From Apodospora peruviana (taxonomy: Eukaryota; Ascomycota; Sordariomycetes; Sordariales; Lasiosphaeriaceae): a stretch of 64,000 nt of DNA. Numbering within the stretch: position 1 is the stretch's first letter; every line of letters begins with the position of its first letter. The stretch covers positions 3,214,501 to 3,278,500 of the forward strand of contig JAUEDM010000007.1 of the NCBI GenBank assembly GCA_033439685.1. Direction: 5' to 3'. Below are positions 29,619 to 42,336 of this stretch, piece after piece. A program made the translations under genes and the position numbers. The notes beneath the pieces are model-generated. The model did no database searches. It was not told the origin of the DNA and saw only the letters and a program-made list of their open reading frames with translations.

Positions 29619-32600
29619 ATGGCGCCCTCGCATCCACCATCACCTGCCGCGACACCCGGCGCCGCCTCCCAACCTCCATCTCTCCCGAGCTCCCAACAAT
29701 CAGCGCTGGTAGTAGCAGGCTTCCAATCACATCGTCCCGACCCTCCGTCATCCGCACCCTCACGATCCACGACTCGCACAAGTCACGACGACCAACATAG
29801 CAGCAACGCTCGCCCGCCGCGCGTCTCGAGAAAGCTGCAAAAACGACGGCGCGACGGCGAACACACCCCCACCATGGAGCTCCCCGAGCGCCTCAAAGAC
29901 CACGGCGAACATGCGGACAGCGAAGAGGAGGTGCTGCAGCCTCAGGGCTACGCGGGCGGCATGTTTATGAACATGAACCAGAGCATATTCGGCCTGATCG
30001 CTGCCGCCGGCAGCCGGGTCGACTTTGCCGACCGGTTCGAGGGGCAGAGCTCCGACGAGGAAGACGAGACCGACAGCGGGAATGGCCACCACATGGCCAT
30101 GACGATCGCCGGTGGGAAAGGCCCCGCGTTGCGCCGCGAACCTTATGGTGGCTTCGGGGGCCCGCTTGCACAAACTCAAATTCTCAGGAAACCTGCTAGT
30201 TCCGCGTCCGCGAGTCAAAAGGCGGATGGTGGAAAGCACCGGAGGAAACTCTCTGAGAATCGGCTATTAAGGTCGGTGCAAGGGCTCACCCGCCTTTCCA
30301 GCATAAAATCCAAATCATCCAAATCGTCGTCCAAGTCATCGAAATCCAAGGACGCAGCCTCCGGGGCGTCGAACGATCAAATATTACAAGAAGCGGACCA
30401 AGAAGATGAGCCGTCTCCATTGGCAACAGATTTGGCGCCTGATATTGAAATCACTAGAGCTGAAGGAAACAGACTTGCCCCTATTATGAGCAGGATGCTC
30501 GAGGCGCGCGCCGAGATGGCTGCTAGGCCGAGTTTTGACTTGGATAGGTTATCAGGCGAGCAAGGACGCGGTGCCGACGCTGGTGAGACTGGGCCGACAG
30601 AGCTCGCGAAGAAGTTGATGGAGATCTTTGAGTTTGACAAGCCCGAGGAGGTTATTGAAGGTACGTCGTCGGCGACTTGCGCGATTTGCCTGCGATCTGA
30701 ACTAACAGTCTTTCCCCAGAATACCCCTGCTGGCTGCTGCAGCATGTCCTGCTCCAGGGATACATGTACATCACGGCGCATCACATTGCGTTTTACGCCT
30801 ACCTGCCCAAAAAGGCTGTAAGTTTCCCTTTCCTACCTGAGCTTATCTCCCATGATTCATCTCTAACAAATGCTACAGCACGAGGTTGCAAAATCGGGGT
30901 ACCTCTCCAAGAGCGGCAAGCGGAATCCAAAGTTCAACCGCTACTGGTTCCGCCTCAAAGGCGACGTGCTTTCCTATTACCGCGACCCCCAGAACCTGTA
31001 CTTCCCCAGCGGCCAGATCGATTTACGCTACGGCATATCGGCGAGCGTGACCGACAAGGACAAGGACGCGCTCCATTTCTCGGTCGCGACGCACCACCGC
31101 ACCTACAACTTCAAGGCAGACAGCGCGCAAAGCGCAAGGGAATGGGTCAAGAGCCTCCAGAGGGTGATATTCCGGTCGCACAACGACGGCGACAGCGTCA
31201 AGATCTCGCTCCCCATAGAAAACGTGATCGACATCGAGGAGACGCAGATGCTGGATTTCGCCGATACCTGCAAGATACGCGTCATCGACAATGACGAGAC
31301 GTACGCCATCGACGAGTATTTCTTTTCCTTCTTCAGCTTTGGCAAGGAAGCGTTGAATGTGCTCAAGATTCTGGTCGAGGATGCGACGCAGGCGCCTGGC
31401 GGCGCGACGCAGGATTTGGCGCGTGTGACAGAGGCGGATGAAGAGCCAAGTTCCTCGTCGAAGCGGACAAGCATGAGCGGCAGTCGGGAACAGCCACAAC
31501 GGCCATCCATGGGGATCCGCACGGGGAGCAAACTCGCGGAGGGAGTTAGGGCTACGCTTTCGCCGCTGTCGGTCGCTGGAAATCACTCGCCCAGTCCACG
31601 CGCCAGTGCCGACTTCACGCGCTCCAGCTTCGACGCTTTCCGACCCTTTGCGCGGCGCAGCCTGGACGTCAGCCAGATTGTCGCCACGCGCCAGGAATCT
31701 CCGCGTCGCAGTTTCAGTGATAGCAGACGGTCCCTTAGCAAGCACCGGCTCGGCGACAGCCACAGCCGCCCGCGTCACCCCGAGAAGCAAGGAAGTAGCG
31801 ATTCTTACGTACAGACCAGCCTCGAGGACCCCAGCCAGGCGAGCATATCCGCGCTCGTGATGTCCGGTAGCAGCGAGGAGCCGTCGGCAAGCCAGATATT
31901 GAGGGGAAGCGATGTCTTCCATAGCCCCACCATCCGGAGATCTGCGTCGGCCACACGCGCGGACGGGTTGAGTCCTCCGCAGCCGCCCATGGTGCGTCAT
32001 CACACGTCAGGGCTCGTCAAGTATTCGGCCAGACACGCAAATACGACAGGGCACATTCCGGACGCCCCCATCGTGGGCGAAGTCGACGCCGGCCCGGGTA
32101 TTGAGACGACGCCAACGCTGCAGAACATTGCCAAGATGGGGGCCTTTCCGCTCCAGAAGGCTAACGCGATTATGGGCTATCTGGACCGGCAGTCGCGGCG
32201 CATGAGCAATCTGCTGGCGACAGAGTCTATGGGCTACGTGGAAAAAGTGTCTGGGATGTGGAAGGGCGGCAAGAAGCACTACGACGATCCGTCAGGCTTG
32301 AAGACGGACGAAGAAGAAATCGAGGACGACCCGGAGGAGAGGGCGAACTCGGAAGCGCGGTTCCAGGCGCACTTCGCGCTGCCGGCGACCGAGAAGCTGC
32401 AGGCTGCCTACTTTGGCTACCTCATGCGGGTGCTGCCGCTGTACGGCAAGATCTATATCAGTGACCGCCACTTCTGCTTCCGCAGCCTGCTGCCGGGCAC
32501 ACGGACGAAGCTGATCCTGCCGCTCAAGGACATTGAGAACGTGGACAAGGAAAAGGGATTCCGGTTTGGGTATGCGGGCCTTGTGGTTGTGATCCGAGGA

Positions 32601-34565
32601 CACGAGGAACTGTTCTTTGAGTTCAACAAGGCCGAGAACCGCGACGATTGCACCATCACGATCCTGCAGAACCTGGAAGCGATCCGGTACCTGCGCGAGT
32701 CTAGCGTTCTTGATCGGGATGAGATCGAGTACGCGCAGGCCGCGGTGGCGGAGCGCGACGCCCTCCAGGAAGCGCGGCACGACGAGTTTCTGGGGCACGA
32801 GGTGCAATTACCTCGCCAGACGACGGGTCTGTCGGAAGCGCCGACGATATTGTTTGACGACCCCAAGGCGTCCTTCCTGAATTTCAAGCCCAGCCAGCCG
32901 ATGAAGATTACGTGTCTGACGATTGGGTCTCGCGGCGACGTGCAGCCGTACATTGCGCTGTGCAAGCGCCTGCTCGAGGAAGGGCACAAGCCACGCATCG
33001 CGACGCACGGCGAGTTCAAGGAGTGGATCGAGGGACACGGGATCGAGTTTGCGCTCGTCGACGGCGACCCGAGCGAGCTAATGCGCATCTGCATCCAGAA
33101 CGGCACCTTTACGTGGGCTTTCCTCAAGGAAGCCAACTCCAAGTTTCGGGGATGGTTGGACGAGCTGCTCGCGTCGGCTTGGACGGCGTGCCAGGGCAGC
33201 GATCTTCTGATCGAGTCGCCCAGCGCCATGGCGGGCATTCATATTGCCGAGGCGCTGGGCATCCCGTATTTCAGGGCGTTCACGATGCCGTGGACGCGCA
33301 CGCGCGCGTACCCGCACGCCTTCATCATGCCGGGCCAGAAGATGGGCGGCGCGTACAATTATGTTACCTATGTCATGTTCGACAATGTCTTTTGGAAGGC
33401 CATGGCGCACCAGGTCAATCGGTGGAGGAACAATTTGCTGGGGCTGCCGAACACGAATCTTGAGAAGATGCAGGTTAATAAGGTGCCGTTCTTGTACAAC
33501 TTCTCGCCGTACGTCGTGCCGCCGCCGCTCGATTACAGCGACTGGATCCGGGTGACGGGGTATTGGTTCTTGGATGAGGGTGGGGATAAGTGGCAACCGC
33601 CGAAAGAGCTGACGGATTTTATCGACAAGGCGAGGAAGGATGATAAGAAGCTGGTGTATGTTGGGTTTGGAAGTATCATTGTGCCTGATCCTGTCAAGAT
33701 GACGCAGGAGGTGATTGATGCCATCCTGAAGGCGGATGTCAGGTGTATTCTGAGCAAAGGGTGGAGTGATAGGCGTGAGCCGGGGACGACAAGCGATGAC
33801 GAGGAACAGGTTCCCGAGCCGGTACTCCCGCCCGAGATCTTGCAGATCAAGTCGGCGCCGCACGACTGGCTGTTTAAGCAGATCGACGCGGCCGCGCATC
33901 ACGGTGGGAGCGGCACGACGGGCGCGAGCTTACGGGCGGGTATCCCGACGATTATCAGGCCGTTCTTCGGGGACCAGTTCTTTTTCGGGACGCGGGTCGA
34001 GGATCTCGGGGTGGGTATTTGTCTCAAGAAGTGGGGGGCCAACTCGTTTGCCCGCGCGCTGTGGGAGGCGACGCACAGCGAGCGGATGATTGTCAAGGCC
34101 AAGGTTCTAGGGGAGCAGATTCGCTCGGTATGTCTTTCCGTCCTGTTAATCTGGGGTGAAATTTTTACTGACAGGACAACTTAAAAGGAAAACGGCGTCG
34201 ACGCGGCGATAGAGTGCATCTATCGTGATCTCGAGTACGCCAAGAACTTGATCAAGTCCAAGACGGGCAAGAACGCGGCGTCTCGGGCCCGTGGCGAAAC
34301 TAGTGGCACTGAGGGCGGCGCGGACGTTGATGACGGCCTTGACGATGGCGACGAGGAGGAGAGCTGGACGTTTGTGGGGAATGGGACCGGCAGCGAACCG
34401 GATGCTGATTTCCCGACCCCGACTCCTGGGTTTGATTCTCCCTCAGGACATGTTGCGGGAAAACGGCCCGACGCTAAGGGTCGGACTCCTGCTGCCCAAG
34501 AGTCGGCGAGTAATAGGAGGTCGTTTATCGGGAGTCGGATGCTCAGTGGTGTTGGTGGGAGGTAG
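29619..34565 (+). CDS. ATG26: Sterol 3-beta-glucosyltransferase (UGT51/ATG26)
   Basis: Exons 29619-30660, 30720-30817, 30879-34127 and 34188-34565 give 1,588 residues; introns of 59, 61 and 60 nt restore conserved sequence at each junction. Domain order is the ATG26 one. A disordered N-terminus is followed by a first GRAM segment (EYPCWLLQHVLLQGYMYIT, about 348-380), a PH domain (SGYLSKSGKRNPKFNRYWF, about 385-475) and a long Ser/Arg-rich linker. The second GRAM begins with RFQAHFALPATEKL near 873. The glycosyltransferase starts with MKITCLTIGSRGDVQPY near 1055 and has the sugar-nucleotide motif HHGGSGTTGASLRAG near 1386. It glucosylates ergosterol with UDP-glucose at membranes. In some fungi it supports pexophagy, which is not general. 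Confidence 0.95.
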
Positions 34566-35569
34566 ACATACCTCACCTACGCTGCACTGCTTGTCTTTTT
34601 TTACGTTAATTTTGCTTGACTGGCGCATATGGGATGATGGACGGCGAACGGAGTTTTTACAACGAACCTGACCTAACCTGTTATACACTCTGGGTTGTCG
34701 GGTATGGGGACAGAACTGTTCGGGTAATGACAAGGAGAGAAGAACTGTTTTACGAAACGAACGAACTTTAGACCACTGCATTACATGCATTGTTGTCACG
34801 ACACGGGTGTCCTAGAAGAGAAGATACAGTACTTTTGTTTTGCTGGTTTATCGTTGTTTGGTTTGTCATCATTATTGCAGGAACACTACTTGCAGTATTC
34901 ATTAATTAACATCTGGCTCTGTCTCCGATGCATGCTTGTTGAGGGATACTAGTACGTATGATTTAGGCATAGAGGACAGGCCAAATTCGGGACAATGTAG
35001 GAATATACATATATGGTAAATGGCTTGAGATGAAGCTTCTTGAGTTGACCGAAGAAGGAAAGCATAGAACTGAATCGGTGTGATTGTCCTTGTGGGCTCA
35101 AGTTGTGATTATCTTGCCGAATCATAAGGTACCCATTTGTGTATTTGTTTTCATGCGGCATGGATTATTAGGCTCCGATGTGTCACTGAATTGAAATACG
35201 TGTTGATATTGGTCAGTTATACATCCCGCTTTTTCGGTTTACCCATGGAAGTGCTAGTTTGTTTCAATAAGAGAGAGACCAGGAAAGGGGAGATGCTTTT
35301 GCCCAATCCGCTCACTAAGTCGCCTCGGAAGATCGAGTCGCCTACACTGCCTTACGAAAGATTTCCTGTAATCCACTTAAACAATCGAGAAACTTGTCTT
35401 AGAGGTTGATGATTTAGATGTCTGTACGCATACCTACAAGGTGAGTTGGGAGCGGGAATGATTGGGAAAAGGGGGTTGGGTGGGGAATGCAGCGGCAGGG
35501 GTGGGGGCGGTTGTTCATTCTACTTTAGCAAGTGTAGCGGGAGATTTTATTATATCTAATTAGCAATCA
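34566..35569. other. Intergenic between ATG26 and tRNA-Gly
   Basis: 3' flank of ATG26 and 5' flank of the tRNA. Only short open frames of chance character. Confidence 0.5.
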
Positions 35570-35641
35570 GCGTCAATGGTCTAGTGGTTAGGATTCAACC
35601 CTTCCAAGGTTGAGGGGGGGGTTCGATTCCCTCTTGACGCA
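35570..35641 (+). tRNA. tRNA-Gly(TCC)
   Basis: Seventy-two bases fold as a tRNA without an intron: acceptor GCGTCAA/TTGACGC with discriminator A, anticodon stem CAACC/GGTTG with loop CTTCCAA (anticodon TCC, reading GGA), and T loop TTCGATT. A short T-run after the gene (CCTTTTG) suits pol III termination. Confidence 0.92.
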
Positions 35642-35884
35642 TTCCTTTTGTTAGTTTTTCAAATCATTTTTTGCAGTTAGACATAGGTGAACATACTGGT
35701 GTGGCACAAAGGAAGCACGCATTTTACATTCGTTTTCATCAATTTCCTGCACTCACAGCAGCACAGACTTACGAGCTTCCCCCCTATTTGAGGTGATGCT
35801 CCGCTGGCTAGACCAGTAAACGATACGTTCAATAACACCTATGAAACTCACCACTTGCAATCTCTCATCGGCGTTTTCTCATCC

Positions 35885-37286
35885 TTAATGAAGAGAACGT
35901 CCGGTCTTGACCTTTGTTGGTATACTTGCTGCCTTCATGCCTTTCTCCACCAAATCGACGAGAATAAGACCGGTGCCTGTATCGCAGTCAGATAATTTCT
36001 GTCTTTTCATGTTCGACAGTACTGGAAATGCACCTGGGGGTCCCATGACAGACACCACAATAGGGAGAGGTTCTTCGCGCCCCGTGACGATGGACTGGTA
36101 TGGGATATCGTCAACTAATCCACCGGCATCAGTAAGTAAAACCCATCACTACCTGATTTGATTGAGAGGTTTCTTACGTGGTGCAGTGACTTCGGGTGCC
36201 CGCATCATCGGAGACATGTTTAGTGTAGCATATCCATCCAGTAGACCATATGGTCTTTCGGATAGAGTTACTATGTCATAAAGCACCAACAAAGTTCGCG
36301 CATAGGAGCGAAGTGAGGCACTTACGGGAGTTCCGCATCGCGGTAGTTCGGCTGTCCCGACTCGATGGGCAGGACCATGATGGTTGTCGAGTCCATATCT
36401 TCAGCATTGAAGACGCGGTCAAGTAACCAGTGTCAGTAGAGTTCCGAACGACGCCAGCACTCGTCACGCTTCCCCTGAGTGATCGCCATTCCAACGCCCC
36501 TGATAAAAGCCCAGTTGTTAGCGTTTCCAGGACCAGGCTGCAAGGGCGGGTTGACCTACCACTGCCAGTGTAACGCTCTGTGAACGAAAGGAGGCTTCCC
36601 AAATTTCACCTTGTATTCATTACTGAAATCGGCCGAGTTATGATATTGGTCACGATAGAATGGATAAATTCCAGCCTTTCCCATAGTCAGCAATCAATGT
36701 TCCGGAAATTGTTATTTTCCAAGAAGAAGGAGTGACGAACATGGTCCAGGTACTTTGCAATATCTCTGTGTTCCGCACCATCCGGCTGATCCGTCTTCCA
36801 TAATTCAAACGGAATCTCGATTCTGGTGACCTGCAGGGCTGATTCAAGCCCCTTGACAAAACTGTCAATGAGACTGGTCTGGGCGGGATTCGACGTGGGA
36901 AGATAATCTGCTGGGTAGAGTTGTCTGACTTTCGGAGTAGGAGAACGGAGCATCGGAGAATCACCATACCAAACAGTGATGAACTTGGAAAACCTGAACA
37001 CGTCCCTGCCGAAGAAGACTAGCATATCGAATTCTGGGAAGAAACCGACTACGCCTTCATTGTCCGTGAGGCCTGTAGATGGACGGATCGAGAAACATCC
37101 GTTGTAGGATGCGGGCTTACGGCCGCTGCCGTTGGTGTCAGACCCAAAGGTGAAAATCAAGCCGGTCGTAGGCGCCAATGCTGGCAGCGCTGGCATGACT
37201 GCTTCCAGAGGGAACCTGGTAGCCATCTGCACGGGGATTGAAAGGAGCTGTGAACTCGATGTGTCCATTTCGATCCCCCCTCCGGG
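35885..37286 (-). pseudogene. 5'-truncated amidase-signature enzyme gene
   Basis: On the minus strand the reading starts without an ATG near 37286, with GHIEFTAPFNPRADGYQV and then GSSHASAASIGAYDRLDF. A one-base shift near 37155 leads to TFGSDTNGSGRKPASYNG, which includes the amidase-signature Ser region. Introns 36740-36676 and 36559-36500, plus one starting at 36325 and two more towards the 3' end, join IRPSTGL, FYRDQYHNSADF, ELYRHWLLDRVF, TIMVLPIESGQPNYRD and IPYQSIVTGREEPLP. The last exon gives GTGLILVDLVEKGM and ends KTGRSLH at stop 35885. Every splice restores family sequence. The N-terminal half with the catalytic Lys is absent, and the usual GSSxGS loop reads GSSHAS. Amidases hydrolyse carboxamides; this copy is very probably dead. 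Confidence 0.7.
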
Positions 37287-37746
37287 TACTTTCTGAATAT
37301 CAAGGTAATTTTAGAGTATCATAATATCGGTAGGTACCCGTAAGGTAAGTATGCGACTTACTGACCTAGATAGGTTCCTATGCGTTCATTTTCACCAGTG
37401 AATTTTGCCCTGGAATTTCAGACAGAGTCAGGTCGAAGTTCTACGATGTCAAGGTAGTCACAGCCTCTTCTATGATAAGCATGGAGGCTGGAACTATGTC
37501 GAGAATCCGATCCGATCTATCCCAAACACTTGGATCATATACGTACATAGTGATATAATTTATGAAGAAATTAGTCAAAGCTGTTGGATCACGGTTTAGA
37601 GACAAAGGTACGGAATATGTCAGTGTACCGGTAGGCTAGTACCTACCTGCCTGTCAGATCACTCAAGTACATGTGGCTAACGATCAAAAAGATAACGAGA
37701 GCCGAATGCTCGCAGAGCCAGCTAATGAATTGTTCCGGCATTGGTT

Positions 37747-37792
<46 letters not shown>

Positions 37793-39711
37793 GAAATCAA
37801 GAACATGACGATAGTACTGCCTATGGTAGATAGGCAGTAGTTCCTGTCAGCTATCTGCCTGCCTGCCCTCGAGATATCCTAACTATGATTGGTCATAATG
37901 TCGTTCATGGTGGCTGTGAGTTGCTGTTCATTTCAAGATACGTTCTTCTACTCGCAAGCATCGCTCCGTCTCTCTGGCCTTGAAGAACTGCAAAATACGG
38001 TGATACAATGAGTACCTATCTTTTTTGTAGAATGTCGAAGTTTGCCCACTTTATGTCAAATCTGGACTTATATGTAGGAGTGCGCTATCTTATCCATTTC
38101 ACCCTGCCCTGATGACTGATGGGAACGGGTGCCTGCATACGTAGGCATCGATTAACATAAGACTTATGCAGACATCCGACCTCTTTTCATTGAGCGCAAT
38201 CGATAAGGGATGCTGCGCGAGTCGACGGAGTCAGGAGATCACGAGAGTGGGGGAGATTGAACCACATGATTGGCTGAGTCACGCCATCTTGACGACAAAG
38301 AAGCTTATGACCTTGGACTCTGGGACAAGGAAGCAAGCAGCAGGGGTCCTGACTGCTGTTGCTTCTGGCCGCTAGTGGCGAAGATGGACGGAGAGACTTG
38401 TCTCATCAATCGGACAGGAAATTCAAGGCAACGAGTCAGTATTTCTCTGCATTATGCTTTTCATCTACCGGTACGGAATATTGTTGGAGAAATGGAGAGA
38501 CAGTCGCAAAGCTGCAGTGAGGGGCAGTTGGAGATTGTGGCTGGGGAAAAGGAAGCAAACAGATCCAACCAGTTAAATGCACGCCAGGGAAAGGCACCAG
38601 CCACAAACAACCCCGCAAACGGCCACACGCTCGTTCGAACAACAGCCGGCAGGGGTCATTGCAGCTGCCCAACACCGCTTCCAAGGCGCAAAAAGTCTAC
38701 TACACGCGGCAGGTCCAGGCTCACATACATAAGAAGCGTGCCCATCCCACCCAAAACGCCCCGGGCCCATCCTTTGCGGCTGCTTGAAGCCGACCTTACA
38801 ATGCACTCTATCCACATGTCACCAGAGCACGGAACCCGAGACCCGACACACGAATAGAAATATTACATCATCCCAATACGATCCATACCCTTACTGTGTA
38901 AGCAATCCTACGCGTCTGAGGACAAGAGGAAGCAGGTGTCGAAGCCAAAACCACATCCCAGAAAAGGAGCTTGGACCCTCACCGTCACCATCCTCACTCT
39001 TAGCCCTTCCATCAAATTATCGCCCGATTCGGATTGCTGTGGACACGGCCGTCATTTCATTGGGTCGCAATTAGAGCGGAATCACTGTCTTGTTTCGCTC
39101 ATACCCACGATTCGAACCATATTCCGTCACCGACCTTTCGGGAGAATCGAAGGTTTTGGAACAAACCGGTCCCCAAGTGAGACAAAGAAGAGCTCTTGGA
39201 GCTTAGACCACCTTGCGAACCCGCCATACTGCGCTAAACCAGATTTGACCACTGCCCACTTCCCAACTCCCCACTTCTCTCCTGCAGCAGAGCTATTGCG
39301 GAGCGTAGCGCAAGCGTAAAGCAGCTGCGCTGGTGTCCCGACAAAACAACACAAAACTTTCCCGTCGCGATTCGCAACTCCGGCGTCCAAAGGCAGAACA
39401 ACACTTTAGGCGACAGCCATTGGAATATCTCCCTCACACCAATTATTTGCGCGCGCTGACTGCGCGATGGGTATTTCAAATTGTTTTCACCCCGGTCTAT
39501 TATCACAGCTTTCATCCACTTGGGAAGCTCAGCCGTAAGTTCATCCAATGCCGAACTTCTAGCCACTCCTGTAATCATGGACTGACGAGATAACCCCTTC
39601 TTCAGACAGACTGCCTCCACGTAGGCATAGCTGATTATATAACACCCCACTTCTCTTGATACGAGTCACGACGATAAGAACTCCCCTTCTCCGTGACGCG
39701 TTTCCCCCACC
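37287..39711. other. Intergenic, rearranged flank of the amidase remnant
   Basis: No part of the missing amidase N-terminus is recognised. It contains a 41-nt poly-T tract (listed) and, from about 38.2 kb on, GC-richer sequence with short open frames without support. An ACGCGT hexamer lies at 39695-39700, 12 bp before the FCP1 start. Confidence 0.45.
37751..37791. repeat. Poly-T tract of 41 bases
   Basis: An uninterrupted run of T. It could be the poly-A end of a minus-strand retroposed sequence lying to its right, but no element body or target-site duplication was recognised. It could also be simple slippage. Confidence 0.95.
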
Positions 39712-42336
39712 ATGAGCAAAACCGTACGGCTGGGGTCCCGGCTGCGGTACCCCATCACTGTCGCGAAGCTGCTCAAATCCCCTGGCGATACCGTCAAGAA
39801 ACAAGAACCCTTGATGGAATACTCGTTCAAGTGGATGAAGACGGTCGGCGACCAAATCCGTGGCGACACGTGGGAAGAGGAGCAAACAACAATCGCCAGC
39901 TGGGAGTCTCCCACCGATGGCGATCTCAAGAAGTGGTTCATCAAGGAGGGTGACATCATCCGACAAGATGGGCCATGCATAATGATCAAGGAAGAATGCT
40001 CTCACGAGATTCAGTTCCAAGGCCTGTGCGCCGTTTGCGGCAAGGACATGACGGACTTCAACTGGGCTGCCGACAGGCGCGATACGGAGCGCGCCAAGAT
40101 CAGCATGGTCCACGATCAGACAAATCTGCTCGTCAGCGAGACTCAGGCCCAACGGACCGAACACGAACTTCAGCGACGACTACTGGAGAGTCGAAAGTTG
40201 AGCTTGGTGGTAGATCTTGACCAGACCATCATCCACGCCTGCATCGACCCGACCGTTGGCGAATGGCAGCGGGACCCGACGAACCCCAACCATGATTCTG
40301 TCAAGGACGTTAAAGCTTTCCAGCTTGAAGATGGTCCGCGCGGCTTGGCTCGTGGGTGCTGGTACTACATCAAGATGCGCCCAGGTCTGGAGGGATTCCT
40401 CAGGAGGATATCTGCCATGTACGAACTGCATGTCTACACTATGGGCACACGCGCGTACGCCCAGAACGTGGCTCGTATTGTCGACCCCGAGCAGAAGCTT
40501 TTTGGCAACCGCGTCATTAGCCGTGATGAGAACGGCAACATGTACGCGAAGAGCCTGCAACGGCTCTTTCCCGTCAGCACCAACATGGTCCTGATCATCG
40601 ACGACCGCGCTGATGTTTGGCCGCGTAATAGAACCAATCTCATCAAGGTCTCACCATATGATTTCTTCAAGGGCATTGGAGATATTAACTCCAGCTTTTT
40701 ACCCAGGCGACAGGATCTACTCACATCCGAGGCACCGGCAGTTGCCAACACTAACGGGAAGCCCGCCGACATTCAGGCAGCGAAGGAAGAGGCCAAGAAA
40801 GAAGCTGTCCTGGAGGAGCTGGTCCAGGTGGCCGGCGCAGAAGACCCGACAGTTACAAAACTTCAAGTCGAGGAGCAAGAGCGCACCCTGGAGAAGCAGA
40901 TCAAGGACCGTCCGCTCCAGGTCCTGCAGGAGAAACTCGACAAAGAGGACGAAGAGGCGGAAAAATCGACTACCCCATCCGAAGACGGCGAAGAGACCCC
41001 GCCACAATCCACGCCGCATCATCGACACCAAGTCCTGTTTGATGACGACAACGAGCTGGATTTTCTCGAGCAGCACCTCACCCAAATACACAAGGCCTAC
41101 TACGAGGAGTACGACCGTGCGCGGGCATCCCACAATGCCAATGGCCATGTTGACGTTCCGTCCGTGCCCGATGTAGGCAGTGCCCTTAACAAGCTCAAAT
41201 CCAAAGCTCTCGGCGGTTGTAAGATTGTCCTCTCCGGCCTTATCCCTCTGGGCGTTGAAGAGGCTCGTTCAGAAATTGGTATGCAAATATTGAGCTTCGG
41301 CGCGGAACTCCGCTCCAAAATCTCCAAAGATGTCACACACCTGGTCGTGAGCAGTCTCCGGCCGCGTACTAAGAAGGTGCGGCAAGCAGCCAAGATTGCG
41401 AGTATCAAGATCGTCAATCAAGACTGGTTGGCCGAATGCTTTTCCAAATGGGTCAAGGCAGACGAGACCCCGTACATGTTCCAAATCCACCCAGACGACC
41501 GGCCGGGAGCCCAAGATCCCGCAGCTGTCCCCACAGGTGAGGGAGAAACTGACCTGGATGAGGCAGACGAGACGGACGAGAACACAGCCAAACCCAAGAA
41601 AACGATGTTACGTCTGACTGCGCCGCCGAAGCTTAGGATCACCAGCGCATCGGGCGAGTCGCATCCACTCGGGGATGATGATGGTGACGACTCGGACGAT
41701 GAAGACGACGGGCGTGACGACGACGAAGTTGGGTTGCTGCCTGATGATGTTGAAGAGGGGCAACTGAGTCCGATTGACGGGTTAAAGACGTTTGATTGGG
41801 GCAGCTTCGACGATGACCTGGAGGCCTTTATGAATGAGGACACGGAGGATGAGGACGAGGATAACGGCGACGAGACCGCCACTGGAAACGAGCAAGAAGA
41901 GGAGGATACGAACGATGAACGGGACGGGGATGAGAATCATCAGCTGGCCAGGAAACGGAAACAAGCAGACAGAGATGTTGAGGACGACAGCGAGTCTGAG
42001 CGCCACGATGAGAATGATGGCAGTAACCTGTCGAAGCGGTTACGCAGGATAAAATCCCGTGGGACGAGCTCATTGCGAAACCAGTACGTCTCTACCGCGC
42101 CGTCGGATGATGCGGCAGCTGCAGCGGATTCGAGTCTTCCGACGCCGCAGATCACGGGCGATGAGGAGGACGTGTCCCTTCTGAAGGGAGCTGGTAGCTC
42201 CGCTGGTGATCAGAATGCTGCTATAGTGGATGGGCTTGATGACGAGTTTGACGATATCGACGAGGCCGAGTTGGAGGCGGATTTCTTGGCGGAGTTCGAG
42301 GAGAGTACCGAAGTTGGTGCAGAAGAGAAGGGCTAG
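39712..42336 (+). CDS. FCP1: RNA polymerase II C-terminal-domain phosphatase FCP1
   Basis: One exon, 874 residues. The N-terminal part has the FCP1 biotinyl-like segment and a Cys pair in CAVCGKDMTDFNW. The catalytic FCPH domain spans about 160-345. Its signature VVDLDQTII holds the nucleophile Asp168 and the acid Asp170, and NMVLIIDDRADVWPRN closes it. A BRCT domain follows at about 494-588 (GGCKIVLSGLIPLGVEEA, DWLAECFSKW). The C-terminus is strongly acidic, as in family members that bind TFIIF. It removes phosphate from the CTD of Rpb1 so that polymerase can be recycled. Length and order are normal for fungi. Confidence 0.95.
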   Translation: MSKTVRLGSRLRYPITVAKLLKSPGDTVKKQEPLMEYSFKWMKTVGDQIRGDTWEEEQTTIASWESPTDGDLKKWFIKEGDIIRQDGPCIMIKEECSHEIQFQGLCAVCGKDMTDFNWAADRRDTERAKISMVHDQTNLLVSETQAQRTEHELQRRLLESRKLSLVVDLDQTIIHACIDPTVGEWQRDPTNPNHDSVKDVKAFQLEDGPRGLARGCWYYIKMRPGLEGFLRRISAMYELHVYTMGTRAYAQNVARIVDPEQKLFGNRVISRDENGNMYAKSLQRLFPVSTNMVLIIDDRADVWPRNRTNLIKVSPYDFFKGIGDINSSFLPRRQDLLTSEAPAVANTNGKPADIQAAKEEAKKEAVLEELVQVAGAEDPTVTKLQVEEQERTLEKQIKDRPLQVLQEKLDKEDEEAEKSTTPSEDGEETPPQSTPHHRHQVLFDDDNELDFLEQHLTQIHKAYYEEYDRARASHNANGHVDVPSVPDVGSALNKLKSKALGGCKIVLSGLIPLGVEEARSEIGMQILSFGAELRSKISKDVTHLVVSSLRPRTKKVRQAAKIASIKIVNQDWLAECFSKWVKADETPYMFQIHPDDRPGAQDPAAVPTGEGETDLDEADETDENTAKPKKTMLRLTAPPKLRITSASGESHPLGDDDGDDSDDEDDGRDDDEVGLLPDDVEEGQLSPIDGLKTFDWGSFDDDLEAFMNEDTEDEDEDNGDETATGNEQEEEDTNDERDGDENHQLARKRKQADRDVEDDSESERHDENDGSNLSKRLRRIKSRGTSSLRNQYVSTAPSDDAAAAADSSLPTPQITGDEEDVSLLKGAGSSAGDQNAAIVDGLDDEFDDIDEAELEADFLAEFEESTEVGAEEKG

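Noticed and set aside
31023..33902. Several long minus-strand open frames (up to 326 codons) opposite ATG26
   Set aside because: They lie exactly opposite a conserved GC-rich exon, are Arg/His/Pro-rich, and contain no domain; they are shadows of the sense codon bias.
39234..39650. 138-codon minus-strand open frame upstream of FCP1
   Set aside because: It lies in the likely FCP1 promoter and has no recognisable domain or conserved pattern.
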